Notes: generated by a model from the letters alone, not told the origin. 5,345 nt of DNA from an uncultured Planctomycetaceae bacterium (GCA_937904535.1 CALELC010000375.1:1-5345), one strand, 5' to 3'. Positions 1 through 5,345 are shown, counted from the stretch's first letter. Translations and numbers: made by a program.

Positions 1-2102
1 GTCGCACGAAGTCGATCAGCGAGGCCGAGCCGCTGTGGGGCTGGATGGTGCGACAGCTCGTTGCCGATCCGCAGGTCGATGATCGTATGGCTCAGCAAGC
101 GATCGATCGCTACCTGGCCAGCGTGCAACTGCACTATTCCAATTACTCCGGCAGCTACGGCAGCGATCGTCAGAACGCCGAAATGGCTGAGCTGGGGACG
201 GTGGTTCTTAGCGCCCGACGCTGGCCGCTGGCCGGCAAATTGCTGCGACACGCCGTGAGCCGTGAACCAGGCTTTCACGAAGGGCGATCCCTCATCGCTC
301 AACTCGGTCTCGCTTTGGTGGGCGTCGATGCCCAGCAGCAATACGAGGTGCTCAACGAGATCGCTTTAGGCCAGCTCGACGGGACAGGTAAAGACGACGC
401 CGCGCTGCTGGCAGCATCCAACATGTTTCTGTATGCCGACCCGCCGCCAGCGTTTCAGGCGTTGTTGGCCAAGCATGCCGACCCGCGCCAGGTGCCCGTT
501 GCGGGCGACGATTTACCGATGGTGGAGCTGAACGTGCTGCTGGTTGAAGCCGCCGCGGGATGTGGTCAAACCGCCGCGCTTATCGCTCGTCTGGAGCCAC
601 GGATCGAGCATCCGGGTGATGAGGTCGAGGCGATGATCGGGCTGGCGCATCTCCTCAGCGGTGACTACGAAGCGGCACATGAGCGATTGACGCGGGTGCG
701 TGACCGTCTGCGCGAGACGGAGCCCAAGGGGATGGTCGATACGCCGCTGCCAATGGTGTCGGCGACATTGGCGACCCGTGCGCTGGCGATCGATCAGCTT
801 CGCCAGACGGCCACCGAAACCTGGAAGCCGATGTGGGAACATGCCCAGTTCCGTCACCTCGGCGTCGCAGCGGCCCTCTTCAATCGCATGGCCGTGCTGA
901 CCGGTGCTGCTGTGATGCCGGGGGCCAAGCAAGGCTCACCGCTAAAACACTTTATCAGCGTCCAGACCCCTTATAACCCGAAACCGACCAGCCCGCTCAC
1001 CGAACCGCTGTATGCACTGGAGGATGGCACCCTACGGTACGCTGCCGGCACCGGCCACAACATCCTGATGTTGAAATATCCGCTGGAAGGTGACTACACC
1101 TTTACTCATCGCAACCAGCATGGTTTCCGTGGGGAAAGTCACAATTACTTCGGCGGCGCCGCCTATATGGTGCATCCTGAAGATCCGAGTGCGACCGTGC
1201 GCGGCCTGGTGCATCGCGGTGCGACCAAGTTGAACAACGTCCCCGTTACTCAGCATGAAGTCAACACACAAACGCTGAACATCAAGGATGATCGTGTGAC
1301 AATGATCGTCAACGATCAGGCGGTGGTCGAAGATCGTCGTGGCACGTCGGTGCCGTTTGTCGGTGTGGTGTTTGAACATCACACCATCGCCTCGACGAGC
1401 GATTATGCGTTGGCGGGCAATCCTAAGATTGCTCGGCAGGTGGATCTGATGGATGCTGAATTGCGTGGTTGGTCTGCCAACATTACCGGCGGTCACCTGG
1501 CACCGATCGACCTGCCAATTTCACCGGACCAAGACCCAGAGCAGATCCAAGCGCAGCGTCAGCAGCTTGCTAACAACCTCGCTCAATTTGCCTGGTATAG
1601 CCGTGATGGCCAGCTGCGTTCGGGCAGCGGCGCTCCGTCTGCTGAAGCCGCAGGACAACGTCACCTCCATTACCATCGCCCCCTTCTAGATGGCGAATCG
1701 ATCTCCTATCGCTTCCACTACGCTGCAGGTTCACGTGAAGCGCATCCGGCAATCGGTCGGGTGGTGATCTTGCTGCGTCCTGATGGGGCCAAACTGCGCT
1801 GGCTCAAGCAGAGCCATTCGCTGGAGTCGATTGACGTGCCGCCGCTGCACGAGGTCGATCCCGACCAACTCGTCGGTGACGGAAAGCCGGAGCTGCGGCA
1901 AGGCGAGTGGAACGAGGTCAAGCTGACGGCTGACGGCGATCAAGTGATCGTCGAAGTCAACGGCGGACCGGTGTGCCGAGTCGGGTTGGGGCAAGAGCGA
2001 CGTTTTGGTTTGTTATGCGAACCGGATCGAGAGAGCCAAGTGCAGGACATCGTCCTGAGCGGCCCGTGGCCGGAAACGTTGCCGAGCGATCTGATGGAAT
2101 GA
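1..2102 (+). CDS. DUF1583-type planctomycete protein, 3' part (start lies left of window)
   Basis: The frame is open from the left edge (first whole codon at 3) to TGA at 2100-2102, giving about 699 visible residues. The ATG at 45 is internal: in-frame codons precede it and no Shine-Dalgarno is seen. The first ~290 residues are rich in short amphipathic helices with TPR-like character (for example GLAHLLSGDYEAAHERL). From about residue 300 after the ATG at 45 the protein turns beta-rich, with a first block containing YFGGAAYMVHPED, VTMIVNDQAVVEDRR and VDLMDAELRGW. A second block (about 545-680) has GESISYRFHYAAG, IGRVVILLRPDGAKLRWL, EWNEVKLTADGDQVIVEVNG and a closing FGLLCEPDRESQVQDIVLSG..WPETLP. 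The second block matches my memory of DUF1583; both blocks resemble concanavalin A/LamG-like folds. The function is unknown. A surface or periplasmic place is plausible, but the N-terminus and any signal peptide are outside the window. Confidence 0.8.
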   Translation, partial: RTKSISEAEPLWGWMVRQLVADPQVDDRMAQQAIDRYLASVQLHYSNYSGSYGSDRQNAEMAELGTVVLSARRWPLAGKLLRHAVSREPGFHEGRSLIAQLGLALVGVDAQQQYEVLNEIALGQLDGTGKDDAALLAASNMFLYADPPPAFQALLAKHADPRQVPVAGDDLPMVELNVLLVEAAAGCGQTAALIARLEPRIEHPGDEVEAMIGLAHLLSGDYEAAHERLTRVRDRLRETEPKGMVDTPLPMVSATLATRALAIDQLRQTATETWKPMWEHAQFRHLGVAAALFNRMAVLTGAAVMPGAKQGSPLKHFISVQTPYNPKPTSPLTEPLYALEDGTLRYAAGTGHNILMLKYPLEGDYTFTHRNQHGFRGESHNYFGGAAYMVHPEDPSATVRGLVHRGATKLNNVPVTQHEVNTQTLNIKDDRVTMIVNDQAVVEDRRGTSVPFVGVVFEHHTIASTSDYALAGNPKIARQVDLMDAELRGWSANITGGHLAPIDLPISPDQDPEQIQAQRQQLANNLAQFAWYSRDGQLRSGSGAPSAEAAGQRHLHYHRPLLDGESISYRFHYAAGSREAHPAIGRVVILLRPDGAKLRWLKQSHSLESIDVPPLHEVDPDQLVGDGKPELRQGEWNEVKLTADGDQVIVEVNGGPVCRVGLGQERRFGLLCEPDRESQVQDIVLSGPWPETLPSDLME

Positions 2103-2161
2103 CAGGTGGAAGCGGCGCCGCAGCGTCCCCCGATCGTAGGCAGGTCGCTGATTGGTCCCGT

Positions 2162-2201
2162 CATACGCGGGAATGCCCCGGCATACGTGGGAATGCCCCG
2201 G
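2162..2201. repeat. Two-copy 20-base tandem repeat
   Basis: Positions 2162-2181 and 2182-2201 are head-to-tail copies of a 20-base unit, identical except at the seventh base (C in copy 1, T in copy 2). The unit reads CATACGYGGGAATGCCCCGG. A third copy would start at 2202, but only its first bases (CA) agree. It lies 60 bases after the stop codon of the DUF1583-type gene. Slippage duplication is the simplest explanation; a paired protein-binding site is possible but has no other support. Confidence 0.85.
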
Positions 2202-2234
2202 CAATCGGGCGTCGCCAGGAGAAGTCATTAATCT

Positions 2235-2258
2235 GCGGCTCACAGCCGAGTGAGCCGC
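2235..2258 (+). terminator. Perfect 8-bp inverted repeat, possible terminator
   Basis: The arms GCGGCTCA (2235-2242) and TGAGCCGC (2251-2258) are perfect reverse complements around an 8-base loop. The arm is GC-rich and lies 132 bases after the upstream stop codon, in the place expected for a transcript end. No T-run follows (next bases CTTGGC), so it is not a classical intrinsic terminator. It could instead be a dispersed repeat or a protein-binding palindrome. Part of it can also refold: CGGCT (2236-2240) pairs with AGCCG (2244-2248). Confidence 0.35.
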
Positions 2259-2330
2259 CTTGGCAGCGACCCCAGCGGTGTGCCGGCTGCGCCGCGATAA
2301 GCCAAGCAACTTCGTGTATCCTACGGGCAA

Positions 2331-2358
2331 CGCATGTGTTTCGCTCGAGATACATGCG
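2331..2358 (+). promoter_or_regulatory. 12-bp hairpin in the leader of the CNNM gene
   Basis: CGCATGTGTTTC (2331-2342) and GAGATACATGCG (2347-2358) pair over 12 positions around the loop GCTC if transcribed from the + strand. Ten pairs are Watson-Crick and two are G-U. On the - strand the two G-U positions become A-C mismatches, so the structure is better as + strand RNA. It ends 95 bases before the TTG start of the CNNM gene. It matches no riboswitch that I recognise. Whether it is transcribed with the gene is inference, as no promoter was identified. Confidence 0.4.
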
Positions 2359-2441
2359 GAAATTGGCCGGCGTGATCCAGGGTTGTGATCATCGGTCGAG
2401 TGCGTCGAGCGGTGGAGACGCCATCGCTTGCTGGTTCCTGC

Positions 2442-2446
2442 AGGAG
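2442..2446 (+). promoter_or_regulatory. Shine-Dalgarno that decides the TTG start of the CNNM gene
   Basis: AGGAG at 2442-2446 is followed by seven bases and TTG at 2454. This spacing is near ideal. The competing upstream GTG at 2385 has no comparable site and would add 23 arginine-rich residues in front of the first membrane helix. Confidence 0.75.
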
Positions 2447-2453
2447 AAGCCGC

Positions 2454-3779
2454 TTGGAAATCGCCTTACTCAGCTTCCTGATCTTGCTCAATGGCACGCT
2501 GGCCATGTCGGAGATCGCACTGGTCACTGCTCGTCGCAGCCGGTTGGAACGCATGGCGGAGAACGGAGATTTATCGGCTGCGGTGGCATTGCGGCTGGCT
2601 GAGGAACCAACGCAGTTCTTGTCAACGATTCAGATCGGGATCACCGCCATCGGGATTCTCAACGGGATTGTGGGGGAAGCGGCGCTGTCGGTGCACGTGT
2701 CTCAGTGGCTACAGCAACTGGGAATGGCTGAACGCACCAGTGCTCTGGCTGCAACCAGTTTGGTTGTTGTCGGGATCACCTACATCTCGATCGTGGTCGG
2801 AGAACTCGTTCCCAAGAGATTCGCTCAGCACAATGCAGAAGGAATTGCCCGCTTCGTCGCACGTCCGATTTCGCTGCTGGCTCTTGTGTCGCGGCCGTTT
2901 GTCTTTCTGCTGACCATTTCCACCGATGGTCTGCTGAAATTATTAGGAAAGTCTGAGTTTAGTAGTGTTAACCTTACCGAAGACGACATCTATGCGGTGT
3001 TGGTGGAGGGCTCTCAGGCCGGCTTGATTGAGAAGCATGAGCACGACATGGTTCGCAATGTCTTTCGCCTGGATGACCGACAGATCGGCTCATTGATGAC
3101 GCCGCGCAGCGAACTTGTCTATTTAGATCTGGAGCAACCGATCGAGGGCAGCTTGCAATCGCTGATCGATTCCGATCACTCCCGCTTTCCCGTATGCCGC
3201 GGAGGGATGAGCGATTTGGTCGGAGTGATCACCGCCAAACGGCTGCTCAAGCAACATTTGAAAGGCAAGACCGCGGATATCTCGGACTATATCTTGCCGC
3301 CGGTTTATGTCCCCGAGTCGCTCACCGGAATGAAATTGCTGGAGCAGTTTCGGGAGTCCGGTGTGCAGATGGTGTTTGTGGTCGATGAGTATGGAGAGGT
3401 GCTCGGACTGGTCACGCTGCAGGATCTTTTAGAAGCGGTGACCGGTGAGTTTAAAGCTCGTGATCCTGATGACTATTGGGCGGTGCAGCGAGAAGATGGC
3501 TCCTGGTTATTGGATGGTCTTATCCCCGTGCCGGTGTTGAAAGATCGACTAGAGCTCAAGGCCGTCCCCGAGGAAGAAAAGGGACGCTATCATACTTTGA
3601 GCGGGATGATGATGTGGCTGCTGGGACGCGTTCCGAAGACGGCGGACACCGCGGTGTGGGAAGGCTGGCAGTTAGAAGTCGTCGACTTAGACGGCAACCG
3701 CGTCGACAAGGTGCTGGCCCAGCGACTGCCGCCCGCCGAGCAATCGCCGGTTCCGGAGCAACCTGTTACCCCTCCGTGA
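2454..3779 (+). CDS. CNNM/CorC-type transporter ('hemolysin family'), DUF21-CBS-CBS-CorC_HlyC
   Basis: An inner-membrane protein of 441 residues, a normal length for the family. Residues 1-165 form the DUF21 (CNNM) membrane domain: helices at about 3-23, 57-78, 98-116 and 139-161, the entry motif NGTLAMSEIALV (13-24) and the signature GELVPKR (116-122). Two CBS domains follow at about 213-270 and 275-333, starting with MTPR (215-218) and ending in FVVDEYGEVLGLVTLQDLLE (308-327). Residues about 345-425 are the CorC_HlyC domain. Relatives are implicated in Mg2+/Co2+ export or homeostasis, with the CBS pair binding adenine nucleotides; the hemolysin name is historic and does not imply toxicity. 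TTG at 2454 is chosen because of AGGAG seven bases upstream and because family members begin just ahead of the first helix. An alternative GTG start at 2385 is less likely. The gene seems monocistronic, with gaps over 300 bases on both sides. The ion is not identifiable from sequence. Confidence 0.92.
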   Translation: MEIALLSFLILLNGTLAMSEIALVTARRSRLERMAENGDLSAAVALRLAEEPTQFLSTIQIGITAIGILNGIVGEAALSVHVSQWLQQLGMAERTSALAATSLVVVGITYISIVVGELVPKRFAQHNAEGIARFVARPISLLALVSRPFVFLLTISTDGLLKLLGKSEFSSVNLTEDDIYAVLVEGSQAGLIEKHEHDMVRNVFRLDDRQIGSLMTPRSELVYLDLEQPIEGSLQSLIDSDHSRFPVCRGGMSDLVGVITAKRLLKQHLKGKTADISDYILPPVYVPESLTGMKLLEQFRESGVQMVFVVDEYGEVLGLVTLQDLLEAVTGEFKARDPDDYWAVQREDGSWLLDGLIPVPVLKDRLELKAVPEEEKGRYHTLSGMMMWLLGRVPKTADTAVWEGWQLEVVDLDGNRVDKVLAQRLPPAEQSPVPEQPVTPP

Positions 3780-3861
3780 GCGCCCACGCAGGCAGAGGTT
3801 CCGCCAGAGTTTCATACCAGCGGCGGAAACCAGCCCGCGATTGAGCCGGCTAAGGTCAACA

Positions 3862-3900
3862 ACAGCCGCCCCAGCTGACGGGTTGTCGGGATGGGGCTGT
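3862..3900 (+). terminator. Imperfect hairpin after the CNNM gene, possible terminator
   Basis: ACAGC-CGC-CCCA (3862-3873) pairs with TGGGGCTGT (3892-3900) over nine base pairs with a 3-base bulge (CGC) on the left arm and an 18-base loop. It lies 82 bases after the stop codon. No T-run follows, so termination is only a guess. Confidence 0.25.
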
Positions 3901-3922
3901 ACGTTGCGCACGGCATACGGGA

Positions 3923-3945
3923 ACCCGGCAGAACCGGTTGCGGGT
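3923..3945. repeat. Imperfect inverted repeat around the palindrome AACCGGTT
   Basis: ACCCGGCA (3923-3930) pairs with TGCGGGT (3939-3945) over seven base pairs with one bulged G. Between and partly overlapping the right arm is the 8-base palindrome AACCGGTT (3932-3939). It could be an operator ahead of the rsbR operon or part of a termination region; the sequence does not decide. Confidence 0.3.
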
Positions 3946-3971
3946 AACTAGCGGCTCCGGCGCACACTGCC

Positions 3972-3977
3972 TACAAT
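3972..3977 (+). promoter_or_regulatory. Weak -10-like box upstream of rsbR
   Basis: TACAAT matches five of six bases of the housekeeping -10 consensus and lies about 119 bases before the rsbR start. At a 17-base spacing the -35 position reads TAGCGG, which is not consensus. A second weak pair, TTGGAT (4012-4017) and TGTAGT (4035-4040) with 17 bases between, is no better. This is a candidate only. Confidence 0.2.
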
Positions 3978-4078
3978 CTTCCGGACTATTTGCGCCGCGA
4001 GCTGGCCTGCGTTGGATGTGCTTTGCTTACCGTTTGTAGTGATAGCATTCCATTTCGCTTTTTCGTCGAGGATCCTGA

Positions 4079-4086
4079 AAGGAAGG
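4079..4086 (+). promoter_or_regulatory. Shine-Dalgarno that decides the rsbR start
   Basis: AAGGAAGG at 4079-4086 leaves nine bases to ATG at 4096 but none to ATG at 4087, so 4096 is the better start. It also gives the usual short N-terminus before the first helix of the RsbR N-domain. Confidence 0.6.
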
Positions 4087-4095
4087 ATGCACGGT

Positions 4096-4437
4096 ATGGC
4101 AGAGGGAAAAATCCGCTTAGCGGAGATCATGAGGGCGCATGAAGAGGATTTGGCTGCCCAGTGGATTAAGGAACTGAAGTCGGCGGGCTCTGGTCGAGAG
4201 AATCGCATCAGTGAAACTGAACTCTCTGGGCAGGTAAAAGATTTCATCAATTTGCTGGTCGCCGTTACGGAGACCGGCAATGTGTCGCACACGCACCGCG
4301 CCGAGTGGGCTGCCATTTCCGAGTTCCTCGAGGCGATTTCGTTCTCACGCGTCGAACAGGGCTTCAGTTCGGATGAAACGGCGAGCTTCATCTTTTCGTT
4401 TAAGATGCCGTTGTTCGCCCGACTACGCACCGAGTAG
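4096..4437 (+). CDS. rsbR: RsbR N-terminal sensory domain, ended by an in-frame TAG
   Basis: A 113-residue product that resembles the N-terminal domain of RsbT co-antagonists (RsbRD_N type). Visible family features are the early helix with HEEDLAAQWI (15-24), the middle segment QVKDFINLLVAV and the late segment SFIFSFKMPLFARLR (97-111). In full-length RsbR this helical, non-heme globin-like domain projects from the stressosome as a turret and is thought to receive or transmit stress signals; the C-terminal STAS domain builds the core. Here translation stops at TAG 4435-4437, before the last helix of the domain and the linker. The same frame continues after the stop with convincing RsbR sequence, so this looks like the front part of one gene. 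If made alone, the product lacks the STAS domain and should not enter the complex in the usual way. ATG 4096 is chosen over ATG 4087 and TTG 4012 on Shine-Dalgarno spacing. Confidence 0.75.
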   Translation: MAEGKIRLAEIMRAHEEDLAAQWIKELKSAGSGRENRISETELSGQVKDFINLLVAVTETGNVSHTHRAEWAAISEFLEAISFSRVEQGFSSDETASFIFSFKMPLFARLRTE

Positions 4438-4503
4438 GGGCGAGATCCCGATGCGTTTGCCGATGCCGTCTCACTGGCAACTCAGTTATTAGACAAACTG
4501 GGG

Positions 4504-4959
4504 ATGATTACAGTCCGTGCCTATCAGCGAGGGCGCGAGGACATCATCAACCGCCAGCAGGAGGAAATGCTGGAGCTGTCGACGCCGGTGGTGAAATTGT
4601 GGGACGGTGTGCTGGCGTTACCGATGATCGGCACACTCGACAGTGCACGCACGCAGATCGTGATGGAATCGCTGCTGCAAAAGATTGTTGAGACCGGTTC
4701 CGAGATCGCAATCATCGATATCACCGGCGTACCAACGGTTGATACCTTGGTCGCACAGCACCTGTTGAAAACTGCGACCGCGATCCGGCTGATGGGGGCT
4801 GATTGCATCATCAGTGGAGTGCGACCGCAGATCGCACAGACCATTGTCCACCTCGGCATCGACCTCCAAGGAATCACGACCAAAGCAACCTTGGCCGATG
4901 CGCTGGCGATCGCGCTCAAGCGATCGGGATTTGTGGTTAGCAAAGCGAATGTGGGATAA
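4504..4959 (+). CDS. rsbR: RsbR C-terminal linker helix and STAS domain
   Basis: A 151-residue product if started at ATG 4504. Residues 1-25 are the linker helix, with RQQEEMLELSTPVVKLWDGV typical of RsbR/RsbR-like co-antagonists (about 17-35); residues about 28-140 are the STAS domain. The conserved strand-helix DITGVPTVDTLVAQH (72-86) carries T81, which aligns with RsbS Ser59 and RsbR Thr171 of B. subtilis. GVRPQIAQTIVHLG (105-118) carries T113, probably equivalent to Thr205. These are the residues phosphorylated by RsbT, so the core domain looks functional. ATG 4504 has no good Shine-Dalgarno. ATG 4567 follows AGGAGG by only two bases, too close for efficient initiation. The rsbS start follows ten bases later, so the two are surely co-transcribed. 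Whether this part is made separately or only by readthrough of TAG 4435 cannot be told from sequence. Confidence 0.8.
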   Translation: MITVRAYQRGREDIINRQQEEMLELSTPVVKLWDGVLALPMIGTLDSARTQIVMESLLQKIVETGSEIAIIDITGVPTVDTLVAQHLLKTATAIRLMGADCIISGVRPQIAQTIVHLGIDLQGITTKATLADALAIALKRSGFVVSKANVG

Positions 4960-4963
4960 GGAG
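4958..4963 (+). promoter_or_regulatory. Shine-Dalgarno of rsbS
   Basis: AAGGAG starts within the rsbR stop codon TAA (4957-4959). It is five bases from ATG 4969 and eight from ATG 4972, so either ATG could be used. The overlap with the stop fits translational coupling between rsbR and rsbS. Confidence 0.7.
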
Positions 4964-4968
4964 CCGGC

Positions 4969-5345
4969 ATGATGGACCGCATCCCCATCCTCAAGATGAA
5001 CGAGTTTTTACTCGTCACTATTCAGGTCGATATGCATGACCAGTTGGCACTCACGCTGCAGGACGACTTGACCACAAAGATTGCCCAAACCGGCGCGCGC
5101 GGGGTGCTGATGGACATTTCGGCGCTCGGCATGGTCGACTCGTTCATCGGGCGGATGATCGCCAATATCTCGAGCATGTCTGGGATCTTGGGCGCGAAAA
5201 CCGTCGTCGTCGGTATGCAACCCGCTGTCGCGATCACGCTGGTCGAACTCGGCCTGTCGCTGCATGGCGTGAAAACGGCGCTCAACGTTGACCGCGGCAT
5301 GGATTACCTGCGGAATGCCTTGGCAGGCGAGGAGGCGGTCGATGA
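4969..5345 (+). CDS. rsbS: RsbS stressosome scaffold STAS protein (3' end outside window)
   Basis: A single STAS-domain protein; 125 residues are visible and the frame is still open at the right edge, close to the expected end (B. subtilis RsbS is about 120). It begins with the family signature IPILKM (5-10) and LLVTIQVDMHDQLALTLQDDL. MDISALGMVDSFIGRMI (48-64) carries Ser58, the equivalent of B. subtilis Ser59, the RsbT phosphorylation site. TVVVGMQPAVAITLVELGL (78-96) and TALNVDRGM (103-111) complete the fold. RsbS forms the minimal stressosome core with RsbR STAS domains and holds RsbT in the cytoplasm until stress. It is ten bases downstream of rsbR in the same operon. ATG 4969 and ATG 4972 are adjacent alternatives. 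All key residues are intact, unlike the interrupted rsbR next to it. Confidence 0.92.
   Translation, partial: MMDRIPILKMNEFLLVTIQVDMHDQLALTLQDDLTTKIAQTGARGVLMDISALGMVDSFIGRMIANISSMSGILGAKTVVVGMQPAVAITLVELGLSLHGVKTALNVDRGMDYLRNALAGEEAVD
5330..5345 (+). promoter_or_regulatory. Shine-Dalgarno and start codon of a probable rsbT
   Basis: AGGAGG (5330-5335) is followed by six bases and ATG (5342-5344). The ATG is in the +1 frame relative to rsbS, whose last visible codons it overlaps. In rsbRST modules the switch kinase RsbT follows RsbS directly, often with overlap, so this is probably its start. Only four bases of the gene are inside the window, so identity rests on position alone. Confidence 0.5.

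Larger units (their letters stand above)
2103..2453. other. Intergenic gap without a convincing gene
   Basis: These 351 bases separate the DUF1583-type gene from the CNNM gene. Reading frames through it in either direction show no recognisable protein and have no good start signal. It contains, in order, a 20-base tandem duplication (2162-2201), a perfect 8-bp inverted repeat (2235-2258), a 12-bp hairpin (2331-2358) and the Shine-Dalgarno of the next gene (2442-2446). I see no clear -35/-10 promoter pair. Confidence 0.6.
3780..4095. other. Intergenic gap before the stressosome genes
   Basis: These 316 bases hold no recognisable gene. Two imperfect inverted repeats lie at 3862-3900 and 3923-3945, a TACAAT box at 3972-3977 and the rsbR Shine-Dalgarno at 4079-4086. 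The frame of rsbR is open back to a TTG at 4012, but that extension is judged non-coding. Confidence 0.55.
4096..4959 (+). pseudogene. rsbR: Full rsbR reading frame interrupted by one nonsense codon
   Basis: Codons 1-113 and 115-287 lie in one frame, with TAG as codon 114. A total of about 287 codons is the normal length of RsbR (B. subtilis RsbR is 274). Codons 4438-4503, between the stop and the next ATG, read GRDPDAFADAVSLATQLLDKLG, which fits the expected last helix and linker; relatives often have a leucine after 'LRTE'. A TTG to TAG change would explain the stop with a single base. No frameshift is needed and nothing else is decayed. The entry is called a pseudogene provisionally: a sequencing error, readthrough of UAG, or two working half-proteins are all possible. 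Confidence 0.5.

Noticed and set aside
98..111. 14-base perfect palindrome AGCGATCGATCGCT
   Set aside because: It lies within coding sequence; CGATCG-type words are common throughout this window, so it needs no special explanation.
2162..2201. CRISPR array
   Set aside because: Only two directly adjoining copies with no spacers.
2385..2453. GTG 2385 as start of the CNNM gene
   Set aside because: It adds 23 basic, non-membrane residues and has no ribosome binding site, whereas TTG 2454 follows AGGAG by seven bases.
2259..2453. Known Mg2+ or Mn2+ riboswitch before the CNNM gene
   Set aside because: I could not recognise the conserved cores of the M-box or yybP-ykoY classes; only the single hairpin at 2331-2358 stands out.
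1973..2602. 209-codon + strand frame bridging the gap after the DUF1583-type gene
   Set aside because: It overlaps the ends of two recognised genes in another frame, is arginine- and cysteine-rich in the manner of a shadow frame, and includes the tandem repeat and the inverted repeats.
4012..4095. N-terminal extension of rsbR from TTG 4012, with a hydrophobic stretch that could anchor RsbR in the membrane
   Set aside because: No Shine-Dalgarno precedes 4012, RsbR proteins are soluble, and ATG 4096 has a well-placed site and gives the normal N-terminus.
3948..4430. 160-codon open frame on the - strand opposite rsbR
   Set aside because: It lies opposite the strongly recognisable RsbR N-domain and resembles no family; it is a shadow of the real gene.
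4400..4510. Frameshift as cause of the rsbR break
   Set aside because: Both parts lie in the same frame; only the TAG interrupts it, so no insertion or deletion is needed.
4524..5018. 164-codon open frame on the - strand opposite the STAS genes
   Set aside because: The + strand here encodes two clear STAS proteins; the antisense frame has no family features.

Overview
The window most likely comes from a planctomycete of the Pirellulales type (Rhodopirellula/Blastopirellula-like). This rests mainly on the first gene, whose C-terminal half looks like the DUF1583 family, which as far as I know is essentially confined to planctomycetes. The moderately GC-rich DNA and the rather long, gene-poor gaps agree with this. 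The lineage is inferred from family membership, not from a marker gene. All recognised genes lie on the + strand.

Layout: (1) 1-2102, the 3' part of a large DUF1583-type protein with a helical repeat-like N-terminal half and two beta-rich, lectin-like halves; its start lies left of the window. (2) 2103-2453, a 351-base gap with no convincing gene. It holds a 20-base tandem duplication, a perfect 8-bp inverted repeat that may end the upstream transcript, and a 12-bp hairpin in the leader of the next gene. (3) 2454-3779, a CNNM/CorC-type membrane protein (historic name 'hemolysin family'): DUF21 membrane domain, two CBS domains, CorC_HlyC domain. A TTG start with a strong Shine-Dalgarno is preferred over an upstream GTG. 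(4) 3780-4095, a gap with two imperfect hairpins and one weak -10-like element. (5) 4096-5345, a stressosome module: rsbR, rsbS and the probable first bases of rsbT.

The most notable observation is that rsbR is cut by an in-frame TAG at 4435-4437. The frame before the stop (113 codons, RsbR sensory N-domain) and after it (173 codons, linker helix plus STAS domain) is the same, and together they give a normal-length RsbR of about 287 codons. The codons just after the stop still read as good RsbR sequence, so this is a single point event, a readthrough site, a split two-gene arrangement or a sequencing error, not a decayed gene.

In known stressosomes RsbR and RsbS build a large cytoplasmic complex that holds the kinase RsbT. 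Stress makes RsbT phosphorylate the STAS domains and leave to activate a downstream partner. The phosphorylatable residues of both STAS proteins are present here. The output partner lies right of the window. The CNNM gene and the DUF1583 gene show no obvious functional link to this module or to each other.
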